Source of the DNA: Diplosphaera chodatii
Taxonomy: Eukaryota > Chlorophyta > Trebouxiophyceae > Prasiolales > Stichococcaceae
Length of the DNA stretch: 64,000 bases
Reading direction: 5' to 3'
NCBI GenBank assembly: GCA_032358165.1
Contig: JAALGY010000043.1
Span: forward strand, 558,001 to 622,000
Part shown: piece by piece, positions 12,029-21,828 of the stretch
Layout of the letters: each line of letters begins with the position of its first letter
Position numbering within the stretch: the stretch's first letter is position 1
The notes under the pieces: generated by a model
What the model was told of the DNA's origin: nothing
Seen by the model: the letters and a program-made list of their open reading frames with translations, nothing else
Databases searched by the model: none
Made by a program: the position numbers and the translations under genes

Positions 12029-12454
12029 CTACTGCGCGGCGACTACTGCATCCTGGCCTGCCTCTCTGCCACCTCCGCCGCCGCCGCCGCCCCGCCGCCA
12101 GCGCTTCCTGCAACGAACAAGCCAGGACCCAGGAGTACTGCGCGTGTCATCATGATGAGGGTTCGCTCACCGTTAGCCGTGAACGTTGAGATGCGGTTGG
12201 GCGCCCAGCACAACACGCATAAGCATGCGCCTTGGCGGGTGTCGTGCAGAAGGGGCTGCGCACCAGAGCTGGCGACCCAAAGGCGGCAGGACGAGCGCCA
12301 TCGTAACCAGCGACAAAGCGGCGTCGATGCCCGAGCTGACATTTGCCTCTCTTATGCGCATGAGCTCCACTCGCTGGGCCTCTCTCTGCCGCCGTTCCTC
12401 CTCCTTGTGCATGTGGTCCACCCACGTGAACCACGCGAACAAACCACGCGGCAT
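12029..12454 (-). CDS. Tandem family member 2: one-helix membrane protein
   Basis: Exons 12264-12454 and 12029-12107 join in frame (191+79 = 270 bases, 89 residues). Exon 1 is exactly as long as exon 1 of member 1 and aligns with it: a charged helix (KEEERRQREAQRVEL, MRIREANV) and a hydrophobic helix ending Gln-Leu-Trp, with the Trp codon split by the intron. Exon 2 starts Lys-Arg-Trp-Arg-Arg and continues as a run of Gly before a short polar end. The reading frame is open upstream of the chosen ATG to about 12589, so a longer N-terminus is possible. Function unknown. Confidence 0.65.
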
Positions 12455-12562
12455 TTGCAACAGAACCCATACTGTATCGCAGGCCCAGACCGACTCAGAA
12501 CTGCGGGCTGCGCGCAGCATGCGTGTATGCGCACAGGGCTCTGCCTTGGTTTCAAGGGGTCG

Positions 12563-12620
12563 CCTAGGACAGTCCGCTTGGGATTCCACGTCAGCATGAG
12601 ATCGAGATGTGCAGCACGTT
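12563..12620 (-). promoter_or_regulatory. Conserved upstream block of family member 2
   Basis: Plus-strand reading: AGGACAGTCCGCTTGG, then CCACGTCAGC, then GAGATCGAGATGTGCAGCAC. It contains an ACGT core of the type bound by plant bZIP factors. The same order of elements is seen upstream of members 3, 4 and 5. Confidence 0.6.
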
Positions 12621-12874
12621 CACGCACCATGCGTCCGGGAACCACCTCGATGCGTTGCATGCAACCAGTCTTGCACGTTGTGAGATCACATGCAGCGCTG
12701 CTAGCCCCGCCTCGGAGCTTATGCAAGTGTTAACAGCAGAGGGGCCTGCCATGCGTCCCTGCATGCTGCTCCGCCACATGACGTGTGCACACAAGACTCT
12801 GGTGGCCGTCCTTCCAGCTGACAACAACCAAACTTGTGCCGTCATATTCACGCCAATCAGGTGCGAGGCCACGG

Positions 12875-13296
12875 CTATGCGGCGGCAGCGTAACCGTCCT
12901 GCGCCCTTTTGTGTTCACACACAGCAACCGCCCCTCCTCCTCCTCCTCCTCCTCCTGGTCCGCTCCCTCCCCACCCTCCATCCACATCGAGGAAGTGCCC
13001 GGCAGCCGCGCCCACCGCACCAGGACCACCAGGACCACCACCGTGATTGGGACCGCGCCGCCAGCGATCCCTGCTTAACATTGAAAGCAACAACTTGGCG
13101 TCAATATGGTTGAGGTCATTAAACCTTCTATGCACTCATATGCATCGGTGACCAGCCAGGTGACAGACCCACTCTGTGCTGCCTCAGAAACACATGTGCA
13201 GGGTTGTGGAGTTGCACACCAAAGGAAGAAGCCGACAACGGTCGCTGTGACGGTGAAAGTTGCCACCCAGGGCACAAAAGCTTGTCGTTCCGCCAT
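12875..13296 (-). CDS. Tandem family member 3: short one-helix membrane protein
   Basis: Exons 13220-13296 and 12875-13070 join in frame (77+196 = 273 bases, 90 residues). Exon 1 is short: seven polar residues, then one hydrophobic helix (WVATFTVTATVVGFFLW) whose Trp codon is split by the intron. Exon 2 begins Asp-Arg-Trp-Arg-Arg-Gly, continues Gly-rich, and ends in an Ala tail. A (TCC)n tract (plus strand, about 12931-12955) lies inside exon 2 and encodes Gly in this frame; another frame would give Glu. This copy has lost the charged N-terminal helix present in members 1 and 2. Confidence 0.6.
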
Positions 13297-13479
13297 CCCG
13301 CAGCGTCAGACCTGTGCTTTCTGCCAGTTCTGCGCTCTGTCCTCCGCAGGTCCTTGTCCGTGGACTTCCCGCCAACCCTGCCGAACCAGGCGTCACTGAC
13401 AAGCTCTCGCCTGGTTGAATCGGGACAGGATTTCAACTGAGTGTCCTGCACATAGCCCAGCTTAGCTCTGCGTGCAATG

Positions 13480-13550
13480 TGTGCGCGAGGGGCTCCGCCT
13501 TGGACAGTTCGCTGGCACGTGAGAGGAGATTGAGATCGTGATGTGCAATG
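13480..13550 (-). promoter_or_regulatory. Conserved upstream block of family member 3
   Basis: Plus-strand reading: GCTCCGCCTTGGACAGTTCG, then GGCACGTGAGAGGAGATTG, then GATGTGCAATGC. It carries a palindromic CACGTG (G-box). The element order matches the other copies. Confidence 0.6.
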
Positions 13551-14069
13551 CTTCTGAGGGACTGCTCCCACTAGGTGCACACTTGTCTAGCCCGCACTGA
13601 TACTGCATTATGAGCGTGCGTCTAGACATGCGCAGTGCTCGACAGGACCTCGCTGGCTGCTATGTGCCTGGAGGTCAGCAACACTGCATTCATGCGCGAA
13701 TGGGCCTGCAGGACAGGTCCTGCATGCAGGATGGCAGGATGGCGGCGCAGGGACACTGCACGTGGTCTGGATGCTACACTCACAGCCATACTTGGCCTGA
13801 ACGCAGTCATATGCTGAGTATCACAGCACCAAACACATCCAGGCTGACAGCACTTTCACATCTAGAGTCTGAAGGGCATCACATGCAAGTTCGCTGAAAC
13901 GCATGTGACGCATACGTAAGCTTGCCTCACGCTGCAAGCTGAGGGGTCGATCGGGCACAACACAGGGGTTGATGCCTGGGATCGTGCATGCTGACGCATA
14001 GACGGTATGTAGGACATCATAGATGAGCGACCATGCTCCTTCCGCCGCCATCTGGCTGTGACAGGAGCT
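13551..14069. other. No gene seen
   Basis: Spacer between family members 3 and 4. Several short ORFs exist on both strands, but none has a recognisable product or a matching exon structure. Confidence 0.4.
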
Positions 14070-14541
14070 TCAGAGTTTGTCGTCAGAGGAGTCCGAATAC
14101 TCCAAAGTTTTCTTGAAGCCACGGGAAGATTTGGCACCGCCCTTGTCGCCGTCATCGCCGCCGCGCCGGTACTGCTCCCTGCTTGCAAACCAGGTACAAC
14201 ACAGCTACAGGTTACTATACACAGTCCTGCGACCGCCCACACGTGAACCAGAACTGCGCGACACGTGGCCCCATTGTTTCCGCCTCCCCATAACGCATGT
14301 ATGTATGCATGCAGCGCACCACAGGTAGTATGCCAGGAGTACGAGCGCGGCGCTGATTGCTCCAACACCCGCAGCAATCATCTGCTCCTCACCGCGACTG
14401 AGTCCGCCGTGCGTGTCCCGCACAAGCCTCTTCTTTTGTTCATCTTCGTCCGTGTCCCTCCCGCCCAGGCGGCGGCAGCACTACCACAAGGATGTTCTTG
14501 CCGGCCCTAGCGATCCGCTTTAGCCTTACAAACACGCTCAT
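14070..14541 (-). pseudogene. Tandem family member 4, reading frame broken by one base
   Basis: The exon 1 region 14320-14541 and exon 2 14070-14178 total 331 bases, one more than a multiple of three. The start (MSVFVRLKRIARAGKN) and the membrane helix (GVGAISAALVLLAYYLW) lie in different frames. Skipping one G of the GGG run near 14457-14462 would join them and give about 109 residues, close to member 1. Exon 2 begins Glu-Gln-Tyr-Arg-Arg-Gly-Gly and ends in an acidic Asp/Ser tail. The splice sites are intact (TG|GTGCGC and GCAG|G). Either the copy is disabled, translation starts at the internal Met before the helix, or the assembly has an indel. Confidence 0.5.
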
Positions 14542-14619
14542 GGAGGCAATCATCTTCACGGATACGGCGCACTGAGACGGCCAATGTTATGAATGCAGGA
14601 ACGTGTGCACGAGGTAGTG

Positions 14620-14688
14620 CCTTGGACTATCCGCCGAGCCTGCTGACACGTCAGGGAAGATCAAGATCGAGATGTGCAGCACATTCGC
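14620..14688 (-). promoter_or_regulatory. Conserved upstream block of family member 4
   Basis: Plus-strand reading: CCTTGGACTATCCGCC, then GACACGTCAGGGAAGATC, then GATCGAGATGTGCAGCAC. It is very close to the blocks of members 2 and 5, including the ACGT core. Confidence 0.6.
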
Positions 14689-15084
14689 ATGCTTCCGTGT
14701 TGGCGTGACCCTGTCGTGAACACGTTCGTTCGATTACACTCACACAATTATCAAACGCAGAAGGGCACTGTTTCGGCGCCGAAGCACCCATCAGGACGAG
14801 GAGTGCAGCGCACTTCTGAAGACTCCCAGACTGCCCACATGCTGTTGTAGCGCGCTGCTGTCAGCAAACCAGGCATATGCATGCCCAAGGAATGGAGTGG
14901 AATCGACTGGATGTTGTACATCAACTGACGGCAGCAACTCTAGGCATAAAAAGGTGCATTTGAGACATTGCTGACCACCCTGTCTCCCCATGGCCTAGCC
15001 TTTCACAACTGCTGGCTGAGCCGTCTGTTTCGTTAGATCGCACATCATGGACCAATCTGTGACAGCACTCCCACAGAGAGTATC

Positions 15085-15820
15085 TCAGGCGGCCGCCTTC
15101 CTGCTGTCGACGCGGTCGAACAGCTGCTGCGCGCGCACAAGAGCGGCTGTCCTTGCAGCCTGCACGTTCGCTGACATCTCGACGCCTCCAGGCGCCGGCG
15201 CCTTGATGCTGGTCAGAGTGAGCATGACCTGTAGTAGGCAGCAGGCTGGTCGATCACAGCAGAGTCTGCGCATCTGTGATGGTTTAGCCACCTGAGATGG
15301 TAGGCCTGCTGCACCAAGAACTGAGACCTACATCAAATCGGCACTGGGCATGGTGCCACCTAGCTACCCGCTTTAGTAGCTCCAGGAGAAGCTCGCTCCA
15401 CAGTAGCGCTGCGCGCCTGCGGCTGGCAGCCTCGACAGCACCGTGCCCAGCGCCGCCTTCTAGCGCGTCAAGTTCTGCCGTCAGCACATCCACCTGTGGC
15501 ATGGGCACAAGGGTGCGGGATGATGCGTTTGCAAAATTAAGACGCAGTTGTCAAACGAATCTAAATGTAACTGTCGTGCGACCGCAGTGTGTTGGTCCCA
15601 CATCGTGCCAGCAACATGCATCATTGCCGATGTCAGTGTTGGCCATCCCGGGTACAAAACATCACGCACCTGCTTTGCCAGGTTATCCAACTCATCTGTT
15701 GCATCAGCTATGCTTCTGAGAAGATGTGCTTCCAGCGCTGTGGCAGCAGGTGGTGCTGCATGCTGCTGAGGCTGCGGCTGCGGCGGCCGTGGATCTTTCA
15801 ACCGGCGTAGGCGGCGCTCA
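15085..15820 (-). CDS. BAG-domain co-chaperone (first exon uncertain)
   Basis: Three exons end at the TGA at 15085: 15670-15820, the middle exon at about 15350-15495, and the last exon at about 15085-15218. Phases agree between them. The product has a basic/Pro/Gln-rich stretch (RRLRRLKDP, then a PQPQPQQ run), then a helical bundle: SIADATDELDNLAKQ, LTAELDALEGG, LLWSELLLELLKR, then QAARTAALVRAQQLFDRVDS. The order and spacing match the BAG domain of plant BAG1-4 proteins, which bind the Hsp70 ATPase domain and promote nucleotide exchange. No in-frame ATG exists upstream in exon 15820, so the start must lie in an upstream exon. The only candidate is the membrane-helix exon 15973-16192, but that join is one base out of phase. 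Confidence 0.68.
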
Positions 15821-15972
15821 CTGCATCGGCAGGTAGGATGAGCCCATGTGGTCAGGTATTTACAGTATGTTTATGTCATCTATCAACAATCAGCTGCCTC
15901 AGGGCGCTCAAAGTAGCCCGGGACTAGCTGGGCCTTGATGTAACACTGCTGGATGGCAAAAATGCTGCGCAC

Positions 15973-16192
15973 CGCAGGCGAGGAGCACCAGTCCGCCGAC
16001 TGCTGCTACAGCGCCGAGGACAACACGTGCATCTCTTCTGATGGCTCTGCAGCGCTTGAGCTTCACCGGAGCATCCGCCCTCTGTCTTAACGCCTTGTCA
16101 AGCATGGCGTGCCCAAGCAAAGCCTGCAGTCCCCAGATACCGCTGCCGAGCGTTCCCAGATGGCCGGTTGGTAAGTCGCCCTTGCTGGGCAT
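15973..16192 (-). CDS. Tandem family member 5 / probable first exon of the BAG gene
   Basis: An ATG at 16192 opens a frame with a neutral N-terminus, a basic segment (LKRCRAIRRDARV) and a hydrophobic helix (VLGAVAAVGGLVLLAC). It runs to a donor G|GTGCGC at 15972, matching the donor position of members 1-4. The next acceptor (GCAG, before 15820) opens an exon whose first codons in the BAG frame read Glu-Arg-Arg-Leu-Arg-Arg, aligning with the RxWRR exon starts of the other members. Exon lengths 220+151 leave the join one base out of phase. If that base is an assembly error, the protein would be a membrane-anchored BAG co-chaperone. Otherwise this exon gives only a short peptide. Confidence 0.45.
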
Positions 16193-16265
16193 GTAGATTT
16201 ACACATGCCGCAAACAGGTCGCAGACATGCGCCTTGCGACGTGCAAGTGCTGACGGCATGCTTAT

Positions 16266-16323
16266 GTCTGGGACGATTCGCCAGGCACACGTGCAGGGAG
16301 ATCGAGATCGAGATGTGCAGCAG
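16266..16323 (-). promoter_or_regulatory. Conserved upstream block of family member 5
   Basis: Plus-strand reading: GTCTGGGACGATTCGCC, then CACACGTGCAGGGAGATC, then GAGATCGAGATGTGCAGCA. It contains CACGTG (G-box) and lies about 75 bases before the ATG at 16192. Confidence 0.6.
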
Positions 16324-16627
16324 TCGAGAACCCAGTGCTGCATCTGTACTTGCAGGTCATAATGTTGTGAGGCATCGCGCTGTTGTGGCGCTAGACGGCC
16401 AGGTCATGTTGTATGTTTGTTAAAACGGCAATTGATATGTGCGGTGTTTCAGCTCTCTGGCGCTCCATATGCAGCAAAATATGGAATCGCCACAGAAGTG
16501 CATTTTTCTGCAGTGCATGTATGCACAGTGACCCTCTCTGACATTTTGACGCCTGTGATTGCAGTGGCACCGCTGCGCAATGCGCAGCCTGATGTAGGTT
16601 GTACCGGATGCTGTAAACTCTGCCGCA

Positions 16628-19600
16628 TCACTTGACGGACCACAGCCCCTCGAAATACGGGTCGAACACCAAGTCGGCGCAGCTCTGGCTGCCAAGAGCG
16701 CGCTTCCTGCATATGCATGTACGGTCGTTACTTAGGCCTTAGGTAATTTTGTCACCACAGGTGCACTACTTGAAACCCGACGCCATCTGCGTGGCCAGAG
16801 TGTGATGTGATCTGACATTGGTGTTACTGATCGACTGACGAATGCATGGACAGCACACGCCCCGACAGCGTGACATCGTGGTCCTGCAACGCAACACGGA
16901 GGCTTTGCACCTGAAGGCGCGCAGCTGGCGCTTGTCCTGCGCGCTCATGGGGACCGCCTTGAGCGTCAGCACCGCGTCCGCCAGGTACGCCTGCAAGCAA
17001 CATGGTGCTGCATGCCTCAACAATGGTGCACGCTCTCCCGGTGTGATGCTGCTCCGTACTGCCCATTGCGCGACAGGCTGGAGGCAGGACCATGCCGTTC
17101 GATCTTGCAGAAGTGGCGATGCACATGCCGACTCAGGGTGGCAGCTGGCGACGCACCAGCCAGACGGCGTTGGTGGCGGGCGTGTGCGCCGCCCAGTCGC
17201 CCTTCGTCAGCTTGGCCATGCGCCGGTAGGTGTCCGCCTGAACATGTGCAGAGAGAACACTAATTCGCTGACGCATGATTGGAGTCCGAGCTGCATGAGG
17301 CTGCGAGGCATCGCAGTCCGCAGTGCCGATTTTGGACTGCATGCGGGTGCAAGGCATGACACTCCTCGTGATTGCGCAGCACCAGGGCTGCTGCTGCTGC
17401 TGCTGCTGCTGCGGCTGCAGGTGTGTACAAAGAGGGAAGTGAAGCGTCAAGCTGTGCAGTGAAGCGAAGCCATGGACATGCCTGGCAGTCGCCCTTGGGC
17501 CCGGCGAACAGCTCGGGGTCGGCGGACAGGTCGCAGAAGGCGGTGGCGCCCCCCGGCATCGTGACCCGCGACAGCGTGAAGTCGATCAGCGTGACCGCCA
17601 GCCCGCCCGTCTTGGCCTTGGTGTCCACCCCCCTGCAGCACGGCACCAGGCCATCCGTCGGCAAACTGCTGGCCTGCACTGCCTCAGCAACCGGGAAGGG
17701 CCACACATGACCGGATCATGCCCGGCGTGCCATCCTGTGCTGAGCCACATGTTTGACACCCATAGCCGTGAACTCTCGTTGCCACAGTTGCAGGGACAGT
17801 GGAGAGAAAGCGGAAAGCCGGGGCGGCTGCGCACCTGAAGCGGTAGGCGGTGGCGGCTGGCGCCCCGCGCCGGATCAGCAGGTTGCCCCAGTGCAGATCG
17901 CGGTGCTCGAACTGGCACGCCTCCTCCGCCACCCCCACCGTCAGCGCCACCTGCAGCGCCGACAAACGCCTTCAACCCTGGCACACGCCCTTGCGTGCGT
18001 GCGCGGCTGCATGCTGCGGGTGCGGCACCACAACAGCTGCAGCGCCGCAAGACGGCACTCAGAGCAGCGCGGTGGTCTGGTGCCAGCCTGCGCATGCTGC
18101 AGGTCCCTGTGCGCGCGGCACCTGCAGCAGGATGCTCCTGGCCTCCGCCAGGGTGCGCAGCTCGAAGCGCTCCAGGTCGGCGCCGCCGTCCGCCACCACA
18201 AACACGATGTACAGCTGCGGGCGCAGGATGACCTCCCGCCGTCAATGCAAATCTGATCTTAAATGTTCAGCCGAGATGCATCAGGTGTTTGATGCTGAAA
18301 GCACATAAGCCCACACATCTGCACTGATGTCAAAGGTCGCACCTGGTCGGCCTGGAACATCTCCGGCGCATCGTTCTCGGAGCCGTTGCGCTCGTCCCAG
18401 GTGTGCCACTCGCGCCGCAGCGCCGGCGCATAGCACCCGCGGCACACGCCCACGCCGTGCGTCTGCACGAAGCCCGCCGTCGCGTTTGCAGCCGGCGGCG
18501 CTCCTGCAGCAACCGCATGCGGGTTGACGTATAGCCCGATGACCGTCATGATGCACGGTGTAGAGCTCCATATGCAGGTGCCATCATAGGTACGACTGTG
18601 CACACCAACAGCAGTACTGCTTGGTCGAAACGGTGTAGACAGCTACAGGGGAGGGGCCCCTACCGGGCTCGCCGCGCAGGCGCGACAGGCGCAGCGAGAT
18701 GTCGACCTCGGCCAGGATGTCGGCCGCGCACTTCTGCTGCTCCCCGTTGACGGGCAGCGCCCCCTCCATGGGCACGATCTTGAACACCACGCCCTCCGCC
18801 TGGGTGCAGGCCACATCCAAGTAGGACAGCGAGGGCGTGCGATCGACATGATGTGGTTCAGATGCAAACACGCCCTGGCGGTTTCTGGAAAGGCACCTGT
18901 CTCTTCGGAACATCAGCACACTGCGCTGAGCTGCTCACCTTGAAGGCCTCGCCAAAGGTGCCCTCGCCCACCTTGGCGATGCTGTCCAGGTCCACATGCT
19001 CTGCGACGAAGAGTGCAACCTTGAAAACAGTATTCAGGCACGCAGGGCTGACATGCTTCTCAGCGCCGTACGTGCAGTAGCATACTGACCCAGTCTGCTG
19101 GTGTGTGCCAGCTCACCTTCCAGCAGCTCCGTCATGGATGGCAGGGCCTCGACATCGGTCGGCTGCCCACACAGCCGCAGCAGCTGCTGCAGCGGTGGCT
19201 GCTCAGCCCCGGCCGCCGCTTCCGCTGCTTCCTCGGGCTCCGCCACCAGGCTGACCGCCGCCAGCTGCGCCGCCGCCTGCCCGGCGGCCGCAGCAGCGGG
19301 AGACGCGGCCCCCGCGACGTCAGCGACCGCTGCGACTGCAGCTGGCGGGGAGGCCGCGCTTGCAGCCTGCGGGGCGTCCTGCACGGCGGCGGGACTGGCC
19401 GCCGGCTGCGACTCCGGGCTGGCGTACAGGTCCTCGCCGGGGGCACGCAGGTCCGGCAGCGGCAGCGGGCTGTGGAGCGCCCCGGCACCGCCCTCAGCCC
19501 CCGCCGTTGCAGGTGTGCCAGGTATACAAGGTGTCGCTGCGTCTGGTGTTGCTGCGGAGGAGGCTGCCGCTGCGGGGCCGGCTGTGCTGGGGGTGCCGCC

Positions 19601-21322
19601 TGACTGCGCCTCTGGGCTCTCCGCAATGGGTGACACCGCTGCGACACAGAGCACGACTGTTAAAACCGCAGTACCGCTGTTTGTCATGCAAAGGTGAAGC
19701 TGTGTGTCAAAGCATCTGGTACACAAAGCACCGCTGTCATCTCACCGGGCAGCTGCTGTGTGGCCTCTGTCGTGGCTTCTGGTTGCGTGCCAATGCCCGA
19801 ACTCCTGCAGCATCAACAGCGTGCATTTGTTAATATTCCGGCAGTTGGCTGGACGCAGGCCATACCATACTCCCTGCAGCCATGTACTGTGGCTGCCGCT
19901 ATTGCTGGCACTGACCACGGGACCCCTGCTGACCTGAGGCCAAAGCGCTGCAGGGCGCTGCTGAAGCCGAGGGACAGGCGCGACAGCCCCGCCTCGATGC
20001 TGAGGCGGCCGCCGAGGCTGCTGCGCGCCGCGGGCGCCGCCGGCTGCTGCGCCTGCGCTGCTGCTGGGATGACGCTCGCCGGCTCGTGACCACCCAGGAT
20101 GCTGTACCTACACCGGGGGCAGCTGGCGGTGTGAGCGCAGCGCCACAACAATGCTGCAGGGCATGGTCGGCATCATTTGCCGTCCGATCGTGTGACTGCA
20201 TGCGGCACGCACCTGCGAGGCGGCGGCATGTGCGAGATCATGGAGGAGCGCCGGCGGGACAGTCCGAAGGAGGATGAGTGGTTCCGCTGTCCACGTTTCA
20301 CGGCCGCCGCTTGCACACCTGTATGTACAGCACCTAGTAGCGTCGGATAGAGCAAGCAGTGGCGCAACATGAGCATGCGCAACCTTTTGGTACACGCTGA
20401 AGCAGACGCACCGGGGCTTGCAGTCTCTGGAGCACCCGAGCTCTGGGCGTCTCGCGACGCATCGGGCAGCCCGGCGGCTGACTCGCAGTCGGCGGCCGGC
20501 GCAACCTCGGCGGTGGGAGGCGACTGCTGGCGGCGCTGCGGCGGGGCGGGGGACGGCGTCTCCACTGCCAGCTCGAAAGCGTCCACCTGCACATTTGACA
20601 CGAGCGTTTTGCTGCAAGTGGAGACAGGCTGTGACCAACCCGCCCAATGGTGTCTCGTCATGCCGCCAACACGCAGTTGCGCGGCGGCGCTTCTGCCGCC
20701 ATGCCCGACCGCAGCCTTGCCTGCTCGAAGTGGGCGCGCATGGTGGCCAGGAACTGCGCGTCGGCGTCCGCCCTGCGCTGCGCCGCCGGCGCCGGCACCC
20801 GGCGCGGGTACCGGCGGGCGCCCGGCGCCCGCTGCGGCGTCGGCGGGCTGCCGCAGCCGTCGTCGCCTGACTCGCTGTCGCTTGCCGAGCTGTCGATGTC
20901 AGAGCCGCTGGCAGCTGTCCCTGCACCCTTCACATGCCCCACAGCGTCGCCTAGCACGCCGCTGGCGTCCGGCTCGTGCGTGCTCTCGCCTGAAGGATTC
21001 AGCGCCCTGTTCGCCTGCTGCGGCAAGCCCTGCGCAAGCACGGGAGCCGGCGCACGTTGACAAAGCAGGCTTCCACACATGTATGCTGTCCTCTGAACAA
21101 GAGCTGAAGATCGTCTTGCGTGGGTAGTACATGTGCCAGTGACTTGCTATAACGGTCAAACAGCAGCACCTGGTCCTGGCGCTTCCTGCGCGAGAAGGTC
21201 TGCACAGTGCCGGGGCGCTGCTTGAACATAGCTGGGGCGACAGCTGCAGGCTTCGTGTCTGTAGGAGCATCTGATGCGTTTGTGACTTCCGTCAGTACAG
21301 CGCCCCGCTTTGCGGGCGCCAT
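16628..21322 (-). CDS. Haspin-family histone H3 kinase
   Basis: About 15 exons run from the ATG at 21322 to the TGA at 16628. Exons with firm edges include 21170-21322, 20721-21029 and 18664-18799. The N-terminal half is Ala/Ser/Pro-rich and low complexity. The kinase half has a Gly-rich loop (KVGEGTFGEAFK), the Lys strand (VVFKIVP), helix C (ADILAEVDISLRLSRLRGE), the hinge (LYIVFVVADGGADLERF), the catalytic loop (FEHRDLHWGNLL), the haspin-specific DFT in place of DFG (LIDFTLSR), FCDLSADPELF, DTYRRMAKL, and a C-terminal DPYFEGLWSVK. Haspin phosphorylates H3 Thr3 to recruit the chromosomal passenger complex in mitosis. All key residues are present, so it should be active. Two introns use GC donors (at 20720 and 17481). 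The leftward start faces the FHA gene. Confidence 0.94.
17388..17411 (+). repeat. (CTG)8 microsatellite in a haspin intron
   Basis: Eight uninterrupted CTG units (plus strand) lie in the intron between the haspin exons at about 17.2 and 17.5 kb. Confidence 0.85.
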
Positions 21323-21828
21323 GGCTGTGCTGCGTCCTCGTCACGCTGTCAGCTGGGTTGATGGGTGATCGGCCTCTGCTCACGTTGAGCAGGCATGTGC
21401 CGCTGGCGTCACCGGGACCAACGTCGTAACGTCGTCCAACTGCGTGTAAGACAATCAGGCACGACAGGTCGACAGGACGTGAGGACGACAGCAGAGCACT
21501 GCGCAAGGCTCTGGAAGTCGCAAGTTGCATATCTGTCGCACGTGGTTTCAAATGACGCAACGCCAGCTGGGCAATAGCTGAGCTGTGAGCTCATTTGCAC
21601 ATGCGCACAGACGGCACAATTGGACTGATGTGCTATTAACACTAATTACACTGACCTGTGGTCAAACGGAAGTCGTTGCCGCACCCCGCGCTCCGGTACA
21701 TGGCCAGTATAAGAACTGTGCTGCGCAGCAATCCCATCAGATCGTGACGGACCAGGCAGCTTGTAATAGCAGGCAACCCATTTCACAGAGCCGCCTGTAC
21801 TGCTAGTTGGCAGACAGCAGGTGGCAGA
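21323..21828. other. Divergent promoter region, haspin/FHA
   Basis: A 506-base gap between the starts of haspin (leftward) and the FHA gene (rightward). No coding signal or clear TATA element was recognised. Confidence 0.5.

Noticed and set aside
14791..14991. 66-codon minus-strand ORF with ATG between array copy 4 and the BAG gene
   Set aside because: No splice partner, no hydrophobic helix or RxWRR flank, and no similarity to the array family.
19101..19697. 198-codon Ala/Ser-rich plus-strand ORF
   Set aside because: Antisense shadow of the haspin N-terminal exon, which is supported by phase-consistent neighbours and kinase motifs.
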